A DNA stretch of 64,000 bases, taken from Coriobacteriaceae bacterium (GTDB lineage: Bacteria; Actinomycetota; Coriobacteriia; Coriobacteriales; Coriobacteriaceae). Position numbers and translations under genes: made by a program. Positions 27,530-33,959 of the stretch are shown here, piece by piece. The stretch is from assembly GCA_902835305.1 (NCBI GenBank), contig CADFMD010000008.1, forward strand, positions 1-64,000, in the 5' to 3' direction. A model generated the notes under the pieces. It worked only from the letters and a program-made list of their open reading frames with translations, was not told where the DNA came from and made no database searches. Each line of letters begins with the position of its first letter. Position 1 is the stretch's first letter.

Positions 27530-27608
27530 ATAGAACAATATGGAACAAATTTGCCGCAATGACTTCACCTGCGACAGCTTGCGTGCTATAAATAGGACAA
27601 CATAGAAC
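27530..27608. promoter_or_regulatory. paired 17-bp operator candidates of cluster 2
   Basis: ATAGAACAATATGGAAC (27530-27546) and ATAGGACAACATAGAAC (27592-27608) are imperfect direct repeats (14 of 17 identical). A TATAAA box (about 27587-27592) abuts the second copy, so binding there would block transcription of the SIS gene. Confidence 0.5.
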
Positions 27609-27664
27609 GACCGCAGGTACGAGCTGTCGTCGCTCAAAGCCGCCCCACAAGGAGGAACATCAGG

Positions 27665-28633
27665 ATGAACGCACATGATCTGGTTCAGGAAATTATCGAG
27701 CGCAAGGGCAAGATTGAGAACGTTTTTTGGATTGCCTGCGGCGGTTCGATGATCGACCTGATGCCGGCCAACGAGCTGCTCAAGCGCGAGGCGACCACGT
27801 TTACCTCGACGGTTTACACGGCGCGCGAGTTTTGCCTGATGGCCCCCAAGAGTCTTGGCGAGAAGTCACTCGTCATCGCCTGCAGCCACAGCGGCAATAC
27901 GCAGGAGGTCGTCGACGGTTGCGAGATGGCGCTGGCAGCCGGTGCCGAGGTCGTGGCCATGACCGACTGCGAGGGCTCCAAGATTGATAACGGCAAGTGG
28001 ACCACCTGGGTCTACCCTTGGGGCGAGGGCGTGTCGCAGGCCGAGGTGCCGCAGGGCATCGGCGCTCTGATCGCCGCCGAACTGCTCCACCAGCAGGAGG
28101 GTTACGAGGCGCTTGCCGACATGTACGCCGGCCTTAAGCAGATGGATGCGCTGCTGCCCGCTGCCCGCGAGAAGGTCAACGCCGAGCTGGGCGATCGCTT
28201 TGCCGAGCTCTGCCAGCAGCACGAGTTCTTCTACATCCTGGGATCCGGCTCCAACTTTAGCCAGACCTACGCCATGGCCATCTGCTCGCTCATGGAGATG
28301 CAGTGGCAGCACTGCTGCTACATCCACTCCGGCGAGTACTTCCACGGCCCGTTCGAGGCTACCGAGCCCGGCGTGTTCTACTTTGTACAGCTCGGATCGG
28401 GCGAGTGCCGCCCCATGGAGGAGCGCGCGCTGGCGTTCCTCAACACGCACACCGATACGGTCATGGTGCTCGACGCACTCGAGTACGGCGTGGGCGACGT
28501 GCCTGCCAGCGTGCGTTCGTACCTGGAGCCGATCTTCTTCTACAACATGAGCTGCGAGCTGCGCGTCGCCCGCGGCAAGGTGTTCGACCACAGCCCCGAG
28601 GTTCGTCGCTACATGGGCATCGAGCAGTACTAA
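27665..28633 (+). CDS. SIS-domain sugar-phosphate deglycase, orphan copy 3
   Basis: A 322-residue double-SIS protein of the FrlB/Gfr family. Loops are VFWIACGGSMID and VIACSHSGNTQE; the hallmark GEYFHGPFEAT is present, but the C terminus reads RRYMGIEQY instead of RRYMWKL[DS]Y, so it is the more divergent member. No transporter gene adjoins it. The substrate could be delivered by one of the two PTS loci in this window or come from a kinase elsewhere. AAGGAGG lies upstream of the ATG at 27665. The preceding GntR gene is the probable regulator. Confidence 0.82.
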   Translation: MNAHDLVQEIIERKGKIENVFWIACGGSMIDLMPANELLKREATTFTSTVYTAREFCLMAPKSLGEKSLVIACSHSGNTQEVVDGCEMALAAGAEVVAMTDCEGSKIDNGKWTTWVYPWGEGVSQAEVPQGIGALIAAELLHQQEGYEALADMYAGLKQMDALLPAAREKVNAELGDRFAELCQQHEFFYILGSGSNFSQTYAMAICSLMEMQWQHCCYIHSGEYFHGPFEATEPGVFYFVQLGSGECRPMEERALAFLNTHTDTVMVLDALEYGVGDVPASVRSYLEPIFFYNMSCELRVARGKVFDHSPEVRRYMGIEQY

Positions 28634-28682
28634 GTAACGGGAAAACCATTCACCTTCGATTCGCAAGGGCGCTGCGTGAGTC

Positions 28683-28720
28683 AAAAAAGTGGGCCGCGCC
28701 GGGGATTTCCGGCGCGGCCC
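28683..28720 (-). terminator. terminator for the LDH-like gene (minus strand)
   Basis: A 12-bp G/C stem, GGGCCGCGCCGG / CCGGCGCGGCCC (28691-28702, 28709-28720), with an A6 run at 28683-28688 that reads as a T-run on the minus strand. It may also slow read-through from the SIS gene. Confidence 0.8.
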
Positions 28721-28765
28721 GCTTAGTATCGCGCTTAGATTCGCAAGGTTGCGGTAGCCAGCGGC

Positions 28766-29743
28766 CTACTTTGCGTCGTACGCCTCGGCGTCCCACCAGT
28801 CGAGCTGGGCGATGTTGTCGCGGATGTGCTGGCAGCTCTTGTGGAAGCCCTCGAGCTCGTGCTCGGAAAGGTCGAGCGTGTAGACCTCCTCGACGCCCTC
28901 GGCGCCGATCACGCACGGCAGGGAGGTAAAGATGCCCTCTTCGCCATACTGGCCAGTCATGAGCGTAGAGGCCGAAAGCACGGCGTGCTCGTTGTGCAGC
29001 ACGGCGGCGCAGACACGCGCAGCGGAGTTGGCGACGGCGTACTCGGTGCACTGCTTGCCCTGGTAGGTCACATAGCCGCCCTTGCGCGCGAGCTCCTCGA
29101 CCTCCATGTGGTCAAAGGCGTACTTGTCGGGGTTTTCGGCCTGAAGCTCGTTGAGGCTCTTGCCGGCGATGGTTGCGGCCTTAAAGGCGGCCAGCTGGCT
29201 AAAGCCATGCTCGCCGATCATGTAGGCGTCGATGGACTTGGGGCTCACACCGACCTTCTTGGAGATCTCGGTGCGCAGGCGGGCGGAGTCCAGACCGCAG
29301 CCCGAGCCGATGATCTTCTTGGGATCGTAGCCGGTCAGGTGCCACAGCTCGGTGCACACGACGTCGCAGGGGTTGGAGATGCTCACGAAGATGCCGTCAA
29401 AGCCGGCGTCGACGATGCGCTTGGCAAAGGTGCGGGCGGCGTCGGTGGTAAAGAACAGCTCACCGTCGCGGTTGCCGGCGGCCAGCGCGACCTTGCCGGC
29501 AGCGTTGACGATGACGTCGCAGCAGGCCAGCTCCTCGTAGTGGTCGTAGCAGTTGACGATCTTGGTGTTGTACGGGACAAACGAAAGGGAGTCGCGCAGG
29601 TCCTGGACCTCGGATGTCACCTTGGTCTCGTTGATATCGCACAGGTACAGCTCATCGGCAATGCCCTGCATGAGCAGGCTGTTGGCGACATGTGCTCCTA
29701 CGTGGCCCTGGCCGACCACACCGATCTTACGCGTCTGGTACAT
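28766..29743 (-). CDS. L-lactate / L-2-hydroxyacid dehydrogenase
   Basis: A 325-residue NAD-dependent enzyme of the LDH/MDH family. The Rossmann start is KIGVVGQGHVGAHVA, the substrate-orienting region IGSGCGLDSARLR near 146-157, and catalytic His179 lies in GEHGF. The active-site loop reads KVALAAGNRDGEL and lacks the Gln-Lys-Pro-Gly-Glu-Thr-Arg form of true lactate dehydrogenases. It looks more like L-2-hydroxyisocaproate dehydrogenase, so a branched 2-oxo acid substrate is possible. The ATG at 29743 has GAAAGGA upstream on the minus strand; a 13-residue upstream extension has none. A terminator follows at 28683. Confidence 0.85.
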   Translation of the reverse strand: MYQTRKIGVVGQGHVGAHVANSLLMQGIADELYLCDINETKVTSEVQDLRDSLSFVPYNTKIVNCYDHYEELACCDVIVNAAGKVALAAGNRDGELFFTTDAARTFAKRIVDAGFDGIFVSISNPCDVVCTELWHLTGYDPKKIIGSGCGLDSARLRTEISKKVGVSPKSIDAYMIGEHGFSQLAAFKAATIAGKSLNELQAENPDKYAFDHMEVEELARKGGYVTYQGKQCTEYAVANSAARVCAAVLHNEHAVLSASTLMTGQYGEEGIFTSLPCVIGAEGVEEVYTLDLSEHELEGFHKSCQHIRDNIAQLDWWDAEAYDAK

Positions 29744-29954
29744 ATATGTATCCTTTCGGCCGAGTTTCTCGCATCGAACCATTGTAGCGTCCTGCTGTCA
29801 CTTTGCTAAGCTAAAGCGAAGTAGATTTTTGGGACATGCTTTAATCTCTACTTTTGGAGTGATTTGGGCCGCTGGCGACATCGCCGGGCGATGTGCTCGC
29901 GCGGATGGGGCCGCTCGTTGTACCATAGCTGCAACTGACTCGTAAGGAGCATCC

Positions 29955-30881
29955 ATGCCCATTCGCATCCCCGACGCCCTCCCTGCCGCCGCGCAGCTCG
30001 AGAGCGAGAACATCTTTGTCATGACCGAGTACCGCGCGCTGCACCAGGACATCCGTCCGCTGCGTGTGCTCATCCTCAACCTCATGCCCACCAAGATCGC
30101 CACCGAGACGCAGATTATGCGCAAACTCTCCAACACGCCGTTGCAGGTGGAGGTGGACCTGCTGCGCACCAAGACGCACGAGGCCACGCACGTGAGCGCC
30201 GGCCACCTGGAGACGTTCTACCGCACGTTCGACGACATCCGCGACATCCACTACGACGGCCTGATCATCACGGGCGCGCCGGTGGAGCAGATGCCGTTCG
30301 AGGAGGTCGACTACTGGCCCGAGCTCTGCCAGATCATGGATTGGTCCACCACGCACGTGCACTCCACGCTGCACATTTGTTGGGGCGCGCAGGCGGGGCT
30401 CTACCATCATTACGGTATCCAGAAGTACGACCTGCCGGCAAAGGCGAGCGGCGTATTTGAGCATTATCTGGTGAAGCCGCAAAGCCCGCTGGTCCGCGGC
30501 TTTGACGACCGCTTCTATGCCGTGCATTCGCGCAACACCGATGTGCGCCGCGAGGACGTGGAGGCCGAGCCGCAGCTTGAAGTCGTGGCCGTGTCCGACG
30601 AGGTAGGCCTGTATATCGTCAAGTCGACCGACAGCCGCCGCTTTTTTGTCTTTGGCCATCCCGAGTACGATACCGACACGCTGCGCCTGGAGTACGAGCG
30701 CGACGTGAAGCGCGGGCTCAACCCTCAGGTGCCGGCGCATTACTTCCCGGGCGACGATCCCACCGCCGAGCCGCGCAACGTCTGGCGCAGCCAGGCTCAG
30801 CTGCTCTACACCAACTGGCTCAACTACTACGTCTACCAGACCACGCCCTACGACCTGGCCCGCGCCGGCGAGGAGCACTAG
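29955..30881 (+). CDS. metA: homoserine O-acyltransferase MetA, probably acetyl-specific
   Basis: A 308-residue MetA of the class I glutamine-amidotransferase fold. The catalytic triad Cys142 (HICWGAQAG), His235 and Glu237 (FGHPEYD) sits at the canonical positions. Residue 111 is Glu (GAPVEQMPF). In characterised MetA enzymes Glu111 goes with acetyl-CoA and Gly111 with succinyl-CoA, so O-acetylhomoserine is the likely product for methionine synthesis. TAAGGAG lies 6 nt before the ATG. I see no SAM riboswitch or T-box in the 200 nt upstream, and no other methionine gene adjoins. Confidence 0.95.
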   Translation: MPIRIPDALPAAAQLESENIFVMTEYRALHQDIRPLRVLILNLMPTKIATETQIMRKLSNTPLQVEVDLLRTKTHEATHVSAGHLETFYRTFDDIRDIHYDGLIITGAPVEQMPFEEVDYWPELCQIMDWSTTHVHSTLHICWGAQAGLYHHYGIQKYDLPAKASGVFEHYLVKPQSPLVRGFDDRFYAVHSRNTDVRREDVEAEPQLEVVAVSDEVGLYIVKSTDSRRFFVFGHPEYDTDTLRLEYERDVKRGLNPQVPAHYFPGDDPTAEPRNVWRSQAQLLYTNWLNYYVYQTTPYDLARAGEEH

Positions 30882-30930
30882 GCCGCTGTCGTGGCTGTGG
30901 CTGCGGCGGTTATCGTGGCCGCTACGCGAC

Positions 30931-31024
30931 GAGCGTGGATAATCGGACGCATGTTGAATGAGCGTGGATAATCTCCCACTTTTGGTCGAGGAACAGGCCC
31001 AAAGTGGGAGATTTTCCACGCTCG
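30931..31024. repeat. GAGCGTGGA hairpin element, copy 2
   Basis: GAGCGTGGATAATCGGAC (30931) is followed by a hairpin from TGAGCGTGGATAATCTCCCA (30959) to the arm ending CCACGCTC (31024); the loop contains GAACAGGCCC. With the motif at 31226 this is what the 438-nt gap 30882-31319 holds. Confidence 0.85.
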
Positions 31025-31225
31025 ATTTTTCTGCGGCTGTCGTAGGCGGCAGCACCACGCGTCGAGTGTTTACGGACAGCATCGCAAACTAGGTAGTTTC
31101 GAGCCACAGCATATTTTCTTTTAAGGAAATCGACGGCTTTTGAGGCATAAAGATGTGGAGACAGGGACCTCTCGACAACCGTTCTACCTGCAGATATAAG
31201 CCATTAACCTAAAACGTCCAAAACC

Positions 31226-31264
31226 GTCAAGCATTTGGTCAGCTGCTGGACAGCATTTGGTCAG
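31226..31264 (+). promoter_or_regulatory. GTCAAG + tandem TTGGTCAG motif, copy 2
   Basis: GTCAAG (31226-31231), TTGGTCAG (31235-31242) and TTGGTCAG (31257-31264). The two octamers are 22 bp apart, two helical turns, and the flanking AGCA is also repeated. Confidence 0.4.
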
Positions 31265-31319
31265 ACTTCGCATGAAACCGTCTGGTACGTTGGCGCCGTT
31301 CCAAGAGTTGGGAGGCGAC

Positions 31320-32282
31320 ATGGCAAACGCGACGGCGAATCAAAGACTCACAGGCCACATTAAAGCGTGCGAGCAGCAGATGAGCTGCGTGTACGCGCGT
31401 ACGACGGCGGAGGCAAAGCAGATTGAGCGGCGGGTGGCGGCGGGAAGTCTCAAGGTGGTCATGCCGGGGTTGTATGCGCGTCCGGAATACTGGTCCGAGC
31501 TCAAGTTTCGGCAGCGTTATCTGCATCGGGTGCGGGCGCTTGCGCAAAAGCACCCCGACTGGACGTTTTGCTCCTATACGGCGGCCGTTGTCTATGGCCT
31601 TTCGGTTTCGCATGCCAATTTGACGCACATCCATATCGCCGTGGCACCGGCACAATCAACGACGCCGGGCTCTCAGGTCGTTCGCCATCGTTATGTTCGT
31701 CAAACACGGGCCACCCAGATGGACATTGCCGTGACCGATATCGATCAAACGATTACGGATTGCCTGGTCGATGCATCGTTTGTCGAGGGACTGATCATTG
31801 CGGACTCGGCGCTTCATGAGCAGCTGTTGTCGAAGGAGCATCTCGTTGAGGCAGTCAACAAGCTCGGCTTAAATCGTCGCGGTGTTGTGACGGCGCGCAG
31901 GGTTGCACGGTATGCCGATGGCCTGTCGGAAAGCGGTGGCGAGTCCAAGGCGCGCGCCCTGATGATCGAGCGCGGCTGGCAGACGCCGGAGCTGCAAATT
32001 GAGCTGTTCGACCCGGTTGAGCCGGGACGGCCGTATCGCGTTGACTATTTGTGGCGCGTGGGTGACCGGTTGATTATTGGGGAGTTCGACGGATTCGTTA
32101 AAAGCGAGAAGGCGGCGGAGGAGGGCAAGCTTGCAAAGGCGCAATTTGATGAGCGCCAGCGCGAGTCGAGGCTTTCGCTGCTCGATAACTGTAAGATTGT
32201 GCGCTTGTGCTGGGATGATCTAAGGGACCCGACAAAGCTCGATCGCAAGCTCAAGGTTGCCGGCGTGCCGCGTGCATGCTGA
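31320..32282 (+). CDS. AbiEi-antitoxin-like N terminus with DUF559-like nuclease C terminus
   Basis: A 320-residue protein. The N-terminal part (about 25-190) resembles AbiEi-type antitoxin proteins: KVVMPGLYARPEYW and SYTAAVVYGL. The C-terminal part (about 205-315) looks like a DUF559/Vsr-type PD-(D/E)xK fold: Glu in ESKARALM, Asp in YRVDYLW and the IIGEFDGFVKS segment with Glu, Asp and Lys. No AbiEii toxin gene follows. Such stand-alone proteins are common in actinobacteria and of unknown role. The ATG at 31320 has GGGAGG upstream. It is flanked by GAGCGTGGA elements on both sides. Confidence 0.6.
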   Translation: MANATANQRLTGHIKACEQQMSCVYARTTAEAKQIERRVAAGSLKVVMPGLYARPEYWSELKFRQRYLHRVRALAQKHPDWTFCSYTAAVVYGLSVSHANLTHIHIAVAPAQSTTPGSQVVRHRYVRQTRATQMDIAVTDIDQTITDCLVDASFVEGLIIADSALHEQLLSKEHLVEAVNKLGLNRRGVVTARRVARYADGLSESGGESKARALMIERGWQTPELQIELFDPVEPGRPYRVDYLWRVGDRLIIGEFDGFVKSEKAAEEGKLAKAQFDERQRESRLSLLDNCKIVRLCWDDLRDPTKLDRKLKVAGVPRAC

Positions 32283-32308
32283 GGCGGTGGCAGGGCGTTA
32301 GGCTGCAC

Positions 32309-32476
32309 GAGCGTGGAAATCCGGACGGATGAGCGTGGGAATTTAGACGCGATTTGGTTGAGCGTGGATTTTCGGACACACGAGCGTGGATTATCGGACG
32401 TTTGAATAATGAGCGTGGATAATCTCCCGTTTTTTGCCCCCGAACAGGCCCAAAGTGGGAAATTTTCCACGCTCAT
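32309..32476. repeat. GAGCGTGGA array and hairpin, copy 3
   Basis: Five GAGCGTGG units (from 32309) spaced about 20-29 nt apart, several followed by CGGAC. The last one forms a hairpin with an arm ending TCCACGCTCA near 32475, then TTTTT. It lies between convergent genes and could terminate the + strand transcript. Confidence 0.85.
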
Positions 32477-32502
32477 TTTTGTGGGGTGCAGCGTGCCAGC
32501 CG

Positions 32503-33099
32503 TTAGGCGCTGATGATGTTGGGCAGCGGCAGGTCGTGGGCATCGGTGGGAACGTGGTCGACACGCTGCTCGTCAAAGGCGATGCCGATGATTTGGCATG
32601 CGGGCGAGAGCATGGGCAGGTAGCGGTCATAGCAGCCGCCGCCGTAGCCTAGGCGCGTGCCGGTGCGGTCGAATGCTACGAGCGGCACGACGATCATGTC
32701 GAGAGCTTCGGCAGGCACGATAGGGAAGCGGCTGCTGTCGATGTCCGTGGCCGCAAAGGCCCGCGTGGGGTGGGCGATAAACGTAGCCGCGTCCGCGTCG
32801 CCGGCAGCAACTGCCCGCATACACATGCGCTGGCCACAAGCTGCGGCGTCTGTTGCCGAGAGCATGCACGGATAGGCCACGCGCCAGCCACGTTTGGAGG
32901 CAGCTGCGGCAAACGCGGCTGAGTCGACTTCGGAACCCATCGCGGCATAGACGGCAACGGTGTGCGGCGCCGCGGCATCCAAGCGGCCCAGCAGCTCAAC
33001 CAGCCGCGCACAGATATCAGCAGACTTCGCCGCCCGCAAGTCCAAATCAAGAGCATCGCGCCGAGCAATCACCGCCCGCCGCAACTCAGCCTTGTCCAT
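32503..33099 (-). CDS. fthC: 5-formyltetrahydrofolate cyclo-ligase
   Basis: A 198-residue enzyme that converts 5-formyl-THF to 5,10-methenyl-THF with ATP. The N terminus KAELRRAVIARRDAL, the VPLVAFDRTGTRLGYGGG segment and the C-terminal GGGCYDRYL loop are diagnostic. The ATG at 33099 (minus strand) has GAGAGGA upstream; a TTG 27 nt earlier lies within a repeat and is rejected. It stands alone, with short palindromes behind its start. Confidence 0.92.
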   Translation of the reverse strand: MDKAELRRAVIARRDALDLDLRAAKSADICARLVELLGRLDAAAPHTVAVYAAMGSEVDSAAFAAAASKRGWRVAYPCMLSATDAAACGQRMCMRAVAAGDADAATFIAHPTRAFAATDIDSSRFPIVPAEALDMIVVPLVAFDRTGTRLGYGGGCYDRYLPMLSPACQIIGIAFDEQRVDHVPTDAHDLPLPNIISA

Positions 33100-33117
33100 C
33101 CCGGCTTCCTCTCCCAA

Positions 33118-33162
33118 ACCTACCAAAAAGGGACAGGTTTATTTTGGCAGGTTTTATCTGGG
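33118..33162. repeat. CCAGATAAAACCTACC palindrome, copy 3 (inverted)
   Basis: CCTACCAAAAAGGGACAGGT at 33118 through TTTTGGCAGGTTTTATCTGG; it is the reverse complement of copies 1 and 2, directly behind the fthC start. Confidence 0.75.
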
Positions 33163-33171
33163 CAAATGTCG

Positions 33172-33210
33172 AAACCACCACAAAGGTGCCTGTCCCCTTT
33201 GTGGTGGTTT
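33172..33210. repeat. CCACCAC...GTGGTGG palindrome, copy 2
   Basis: AAACCACCACAAAGGTGCCT followed by GTCCCCTTTGTGGTGGTTT: better paired than copy 1 at 14149. It lies between the hicB end and fthC. Confidence 0.8.
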
Positions 33211-33227
33211 TGGCCCATGCGTTAACG

Positions 33228-33557
33228 CTATAACGCCGCGGCGATTGCTTCGGTCACAAACTTATTGAGTGACTCGCCCTTCTTTGCCGCCGCCAGTGCT
33301 GCCTGCTTGTGAAGCTCGGAGCCTGTTCTCACATTGAACGAGCCCTTAAAAGCCCGCTCTGGTTCCTTGCCCTTTTCGGCACAAAACTCAAGGTAATCGT
33401 CGACGGCGTCGTGGAAGCATTGCTCCACTTCTTCAGCCTTGGAGCCTTCAAATACAATTGCGTCCCTAATGCCGGCGACCATACCTGTTAGTACATGCTG
33501 CTCGGCATCGAACTCGACTGGGGCGAAATAGCCCTTGTATGCCAAAACGTTACTCAT
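33228..33557 (-). CDS. hicB: HicB-like antitoxin
   Basis: A 109-residue HicB. The N-terminal half is the partial RNase-H-like HicB fold (GYFAPVEFDAEQHVLTG...IVFEGSKAEEVEQCFHDAVDDYLEFC). The C-terminal part (about 70-105; FKGSFNVRTGSELHKQAALAAAKKGESLNKFVTEAI split here as FKGSFNVRTGS and ESLNKFVTEAI) is a ribbon-helix-helix DNA-binding domain. It would neutralise HicA and repress the operon. The start at 33557 lies 8 nt inside the hicA coding region and has GGAGG upstream; an earlier in-frame ATG at 33572 is less well placed. Confidence 0.85.
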   Translation of the reverse strand: MSNVLAYKGYFAPVEFDAEQHVLTGMVAGIRDAIVFEGSKAEEVEQCFHDAVDDYLEFCAEKGKEPERAFKGSFNVRTGSELHKQAALAAAKKGESLNKFVTEAIAAAL

Positions 33558-33813
33558 GACTGCCTCCGACATCCTGCAGAAATCGAACGATGTTTCGAAT
33601 TGTCCCCGCTGTCAATTCGTCAGATGGATGAGGCGCGTGCATCACGAACATCCTGCCATCTGAGGGCCTGTAGAAGCGAATGCGCGATCCGGATGTCTTG
33701 CCTTTGCTGTCCATTTCAAAGCCATATGAGGCCATGACTTTTAAAAAATCGGCATACCGATACGTCGAAGGGCAGCTAAACAGTTGGGCGATGAGTTTAT
33801 CGGCTCGAGTCAT
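33550..33813 (-). CDS. hicA: HicA-like mRNA interferase toxin
   Basis: An 87-residue HicA-family protein with a double-stranded-RNA-binding-like fold. It contains LKVMASYGFEMDSKGKTSGSR split as LKVMASYGFEM and KGKTSGSRIRF, and the histidine-bearing VMHAPHPSDELTAGTIRNI, a family hallmark for the catalytic His. It is longer than the usual 60-residue HicA. Toxin first, antitoxin second, with an 8-nt overlap, matches hicAB order. A perfect inverted repeat upstream (33828-33848) is the likely HicB operator. Confidence 0.82.
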   Translation of the reverse strand: MTRADKLIAQLFSCPSTYRYADFLKVMASYGFEMDSKGKTSGSRIRFYRPSDGRMFVMHAPHPSDELTAGTIRNIVRFLQDVGGSHE

Positions 33814-33827
33814 CCCGCCTCACATTC

Positions 33828-33848
33828 TGCAACTATATTCTAGTTGCA
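33828..33848. promoter_or_regulatory. HicB operator candidate
   Basis: TGCAACTA-TATTC-TAGTTGCA is a perfect 8-bp inverted repeat with a 5-nt spacer, 15 nt upstream of hicA. Ribbon-helix-helix antitoxins usually bind such palindromes for autoregulation. Confidence 0.6.
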
Positions 33849-33908
33849 ATTTTGATCCGATGCAATCACCCATACTATAGAACATGTGTACGTATAGAAC
33901 AAGTGTTC

Positions 33909-33947
33909 GAACCACTACAAAGGGGCCTGTCCCCTTTGTAGTGGTTT
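33909..33947. repeat. CCACTAC...GTAGTGG palindrome, copy 3
   Basis: GAACCACTACAAAGGGGCCT then GTCCCCTTTGTAGTGGTTTT. Relative to copies 1 and 2 it has compensating changes in both arms (CCACTAC / GTAGTGG versus CCACCAC / GTGGTGG), so pairing is conserved. Confidence 0.8.
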
Positions 33948-33959
33948 TGCTTGCTGTGG

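Noticed and set aside
29744..29954. Possible SAM riboswitch or T-box before metA
   Set aside because: No conserved riboswitch or T-box core could be read in these 211 nt.
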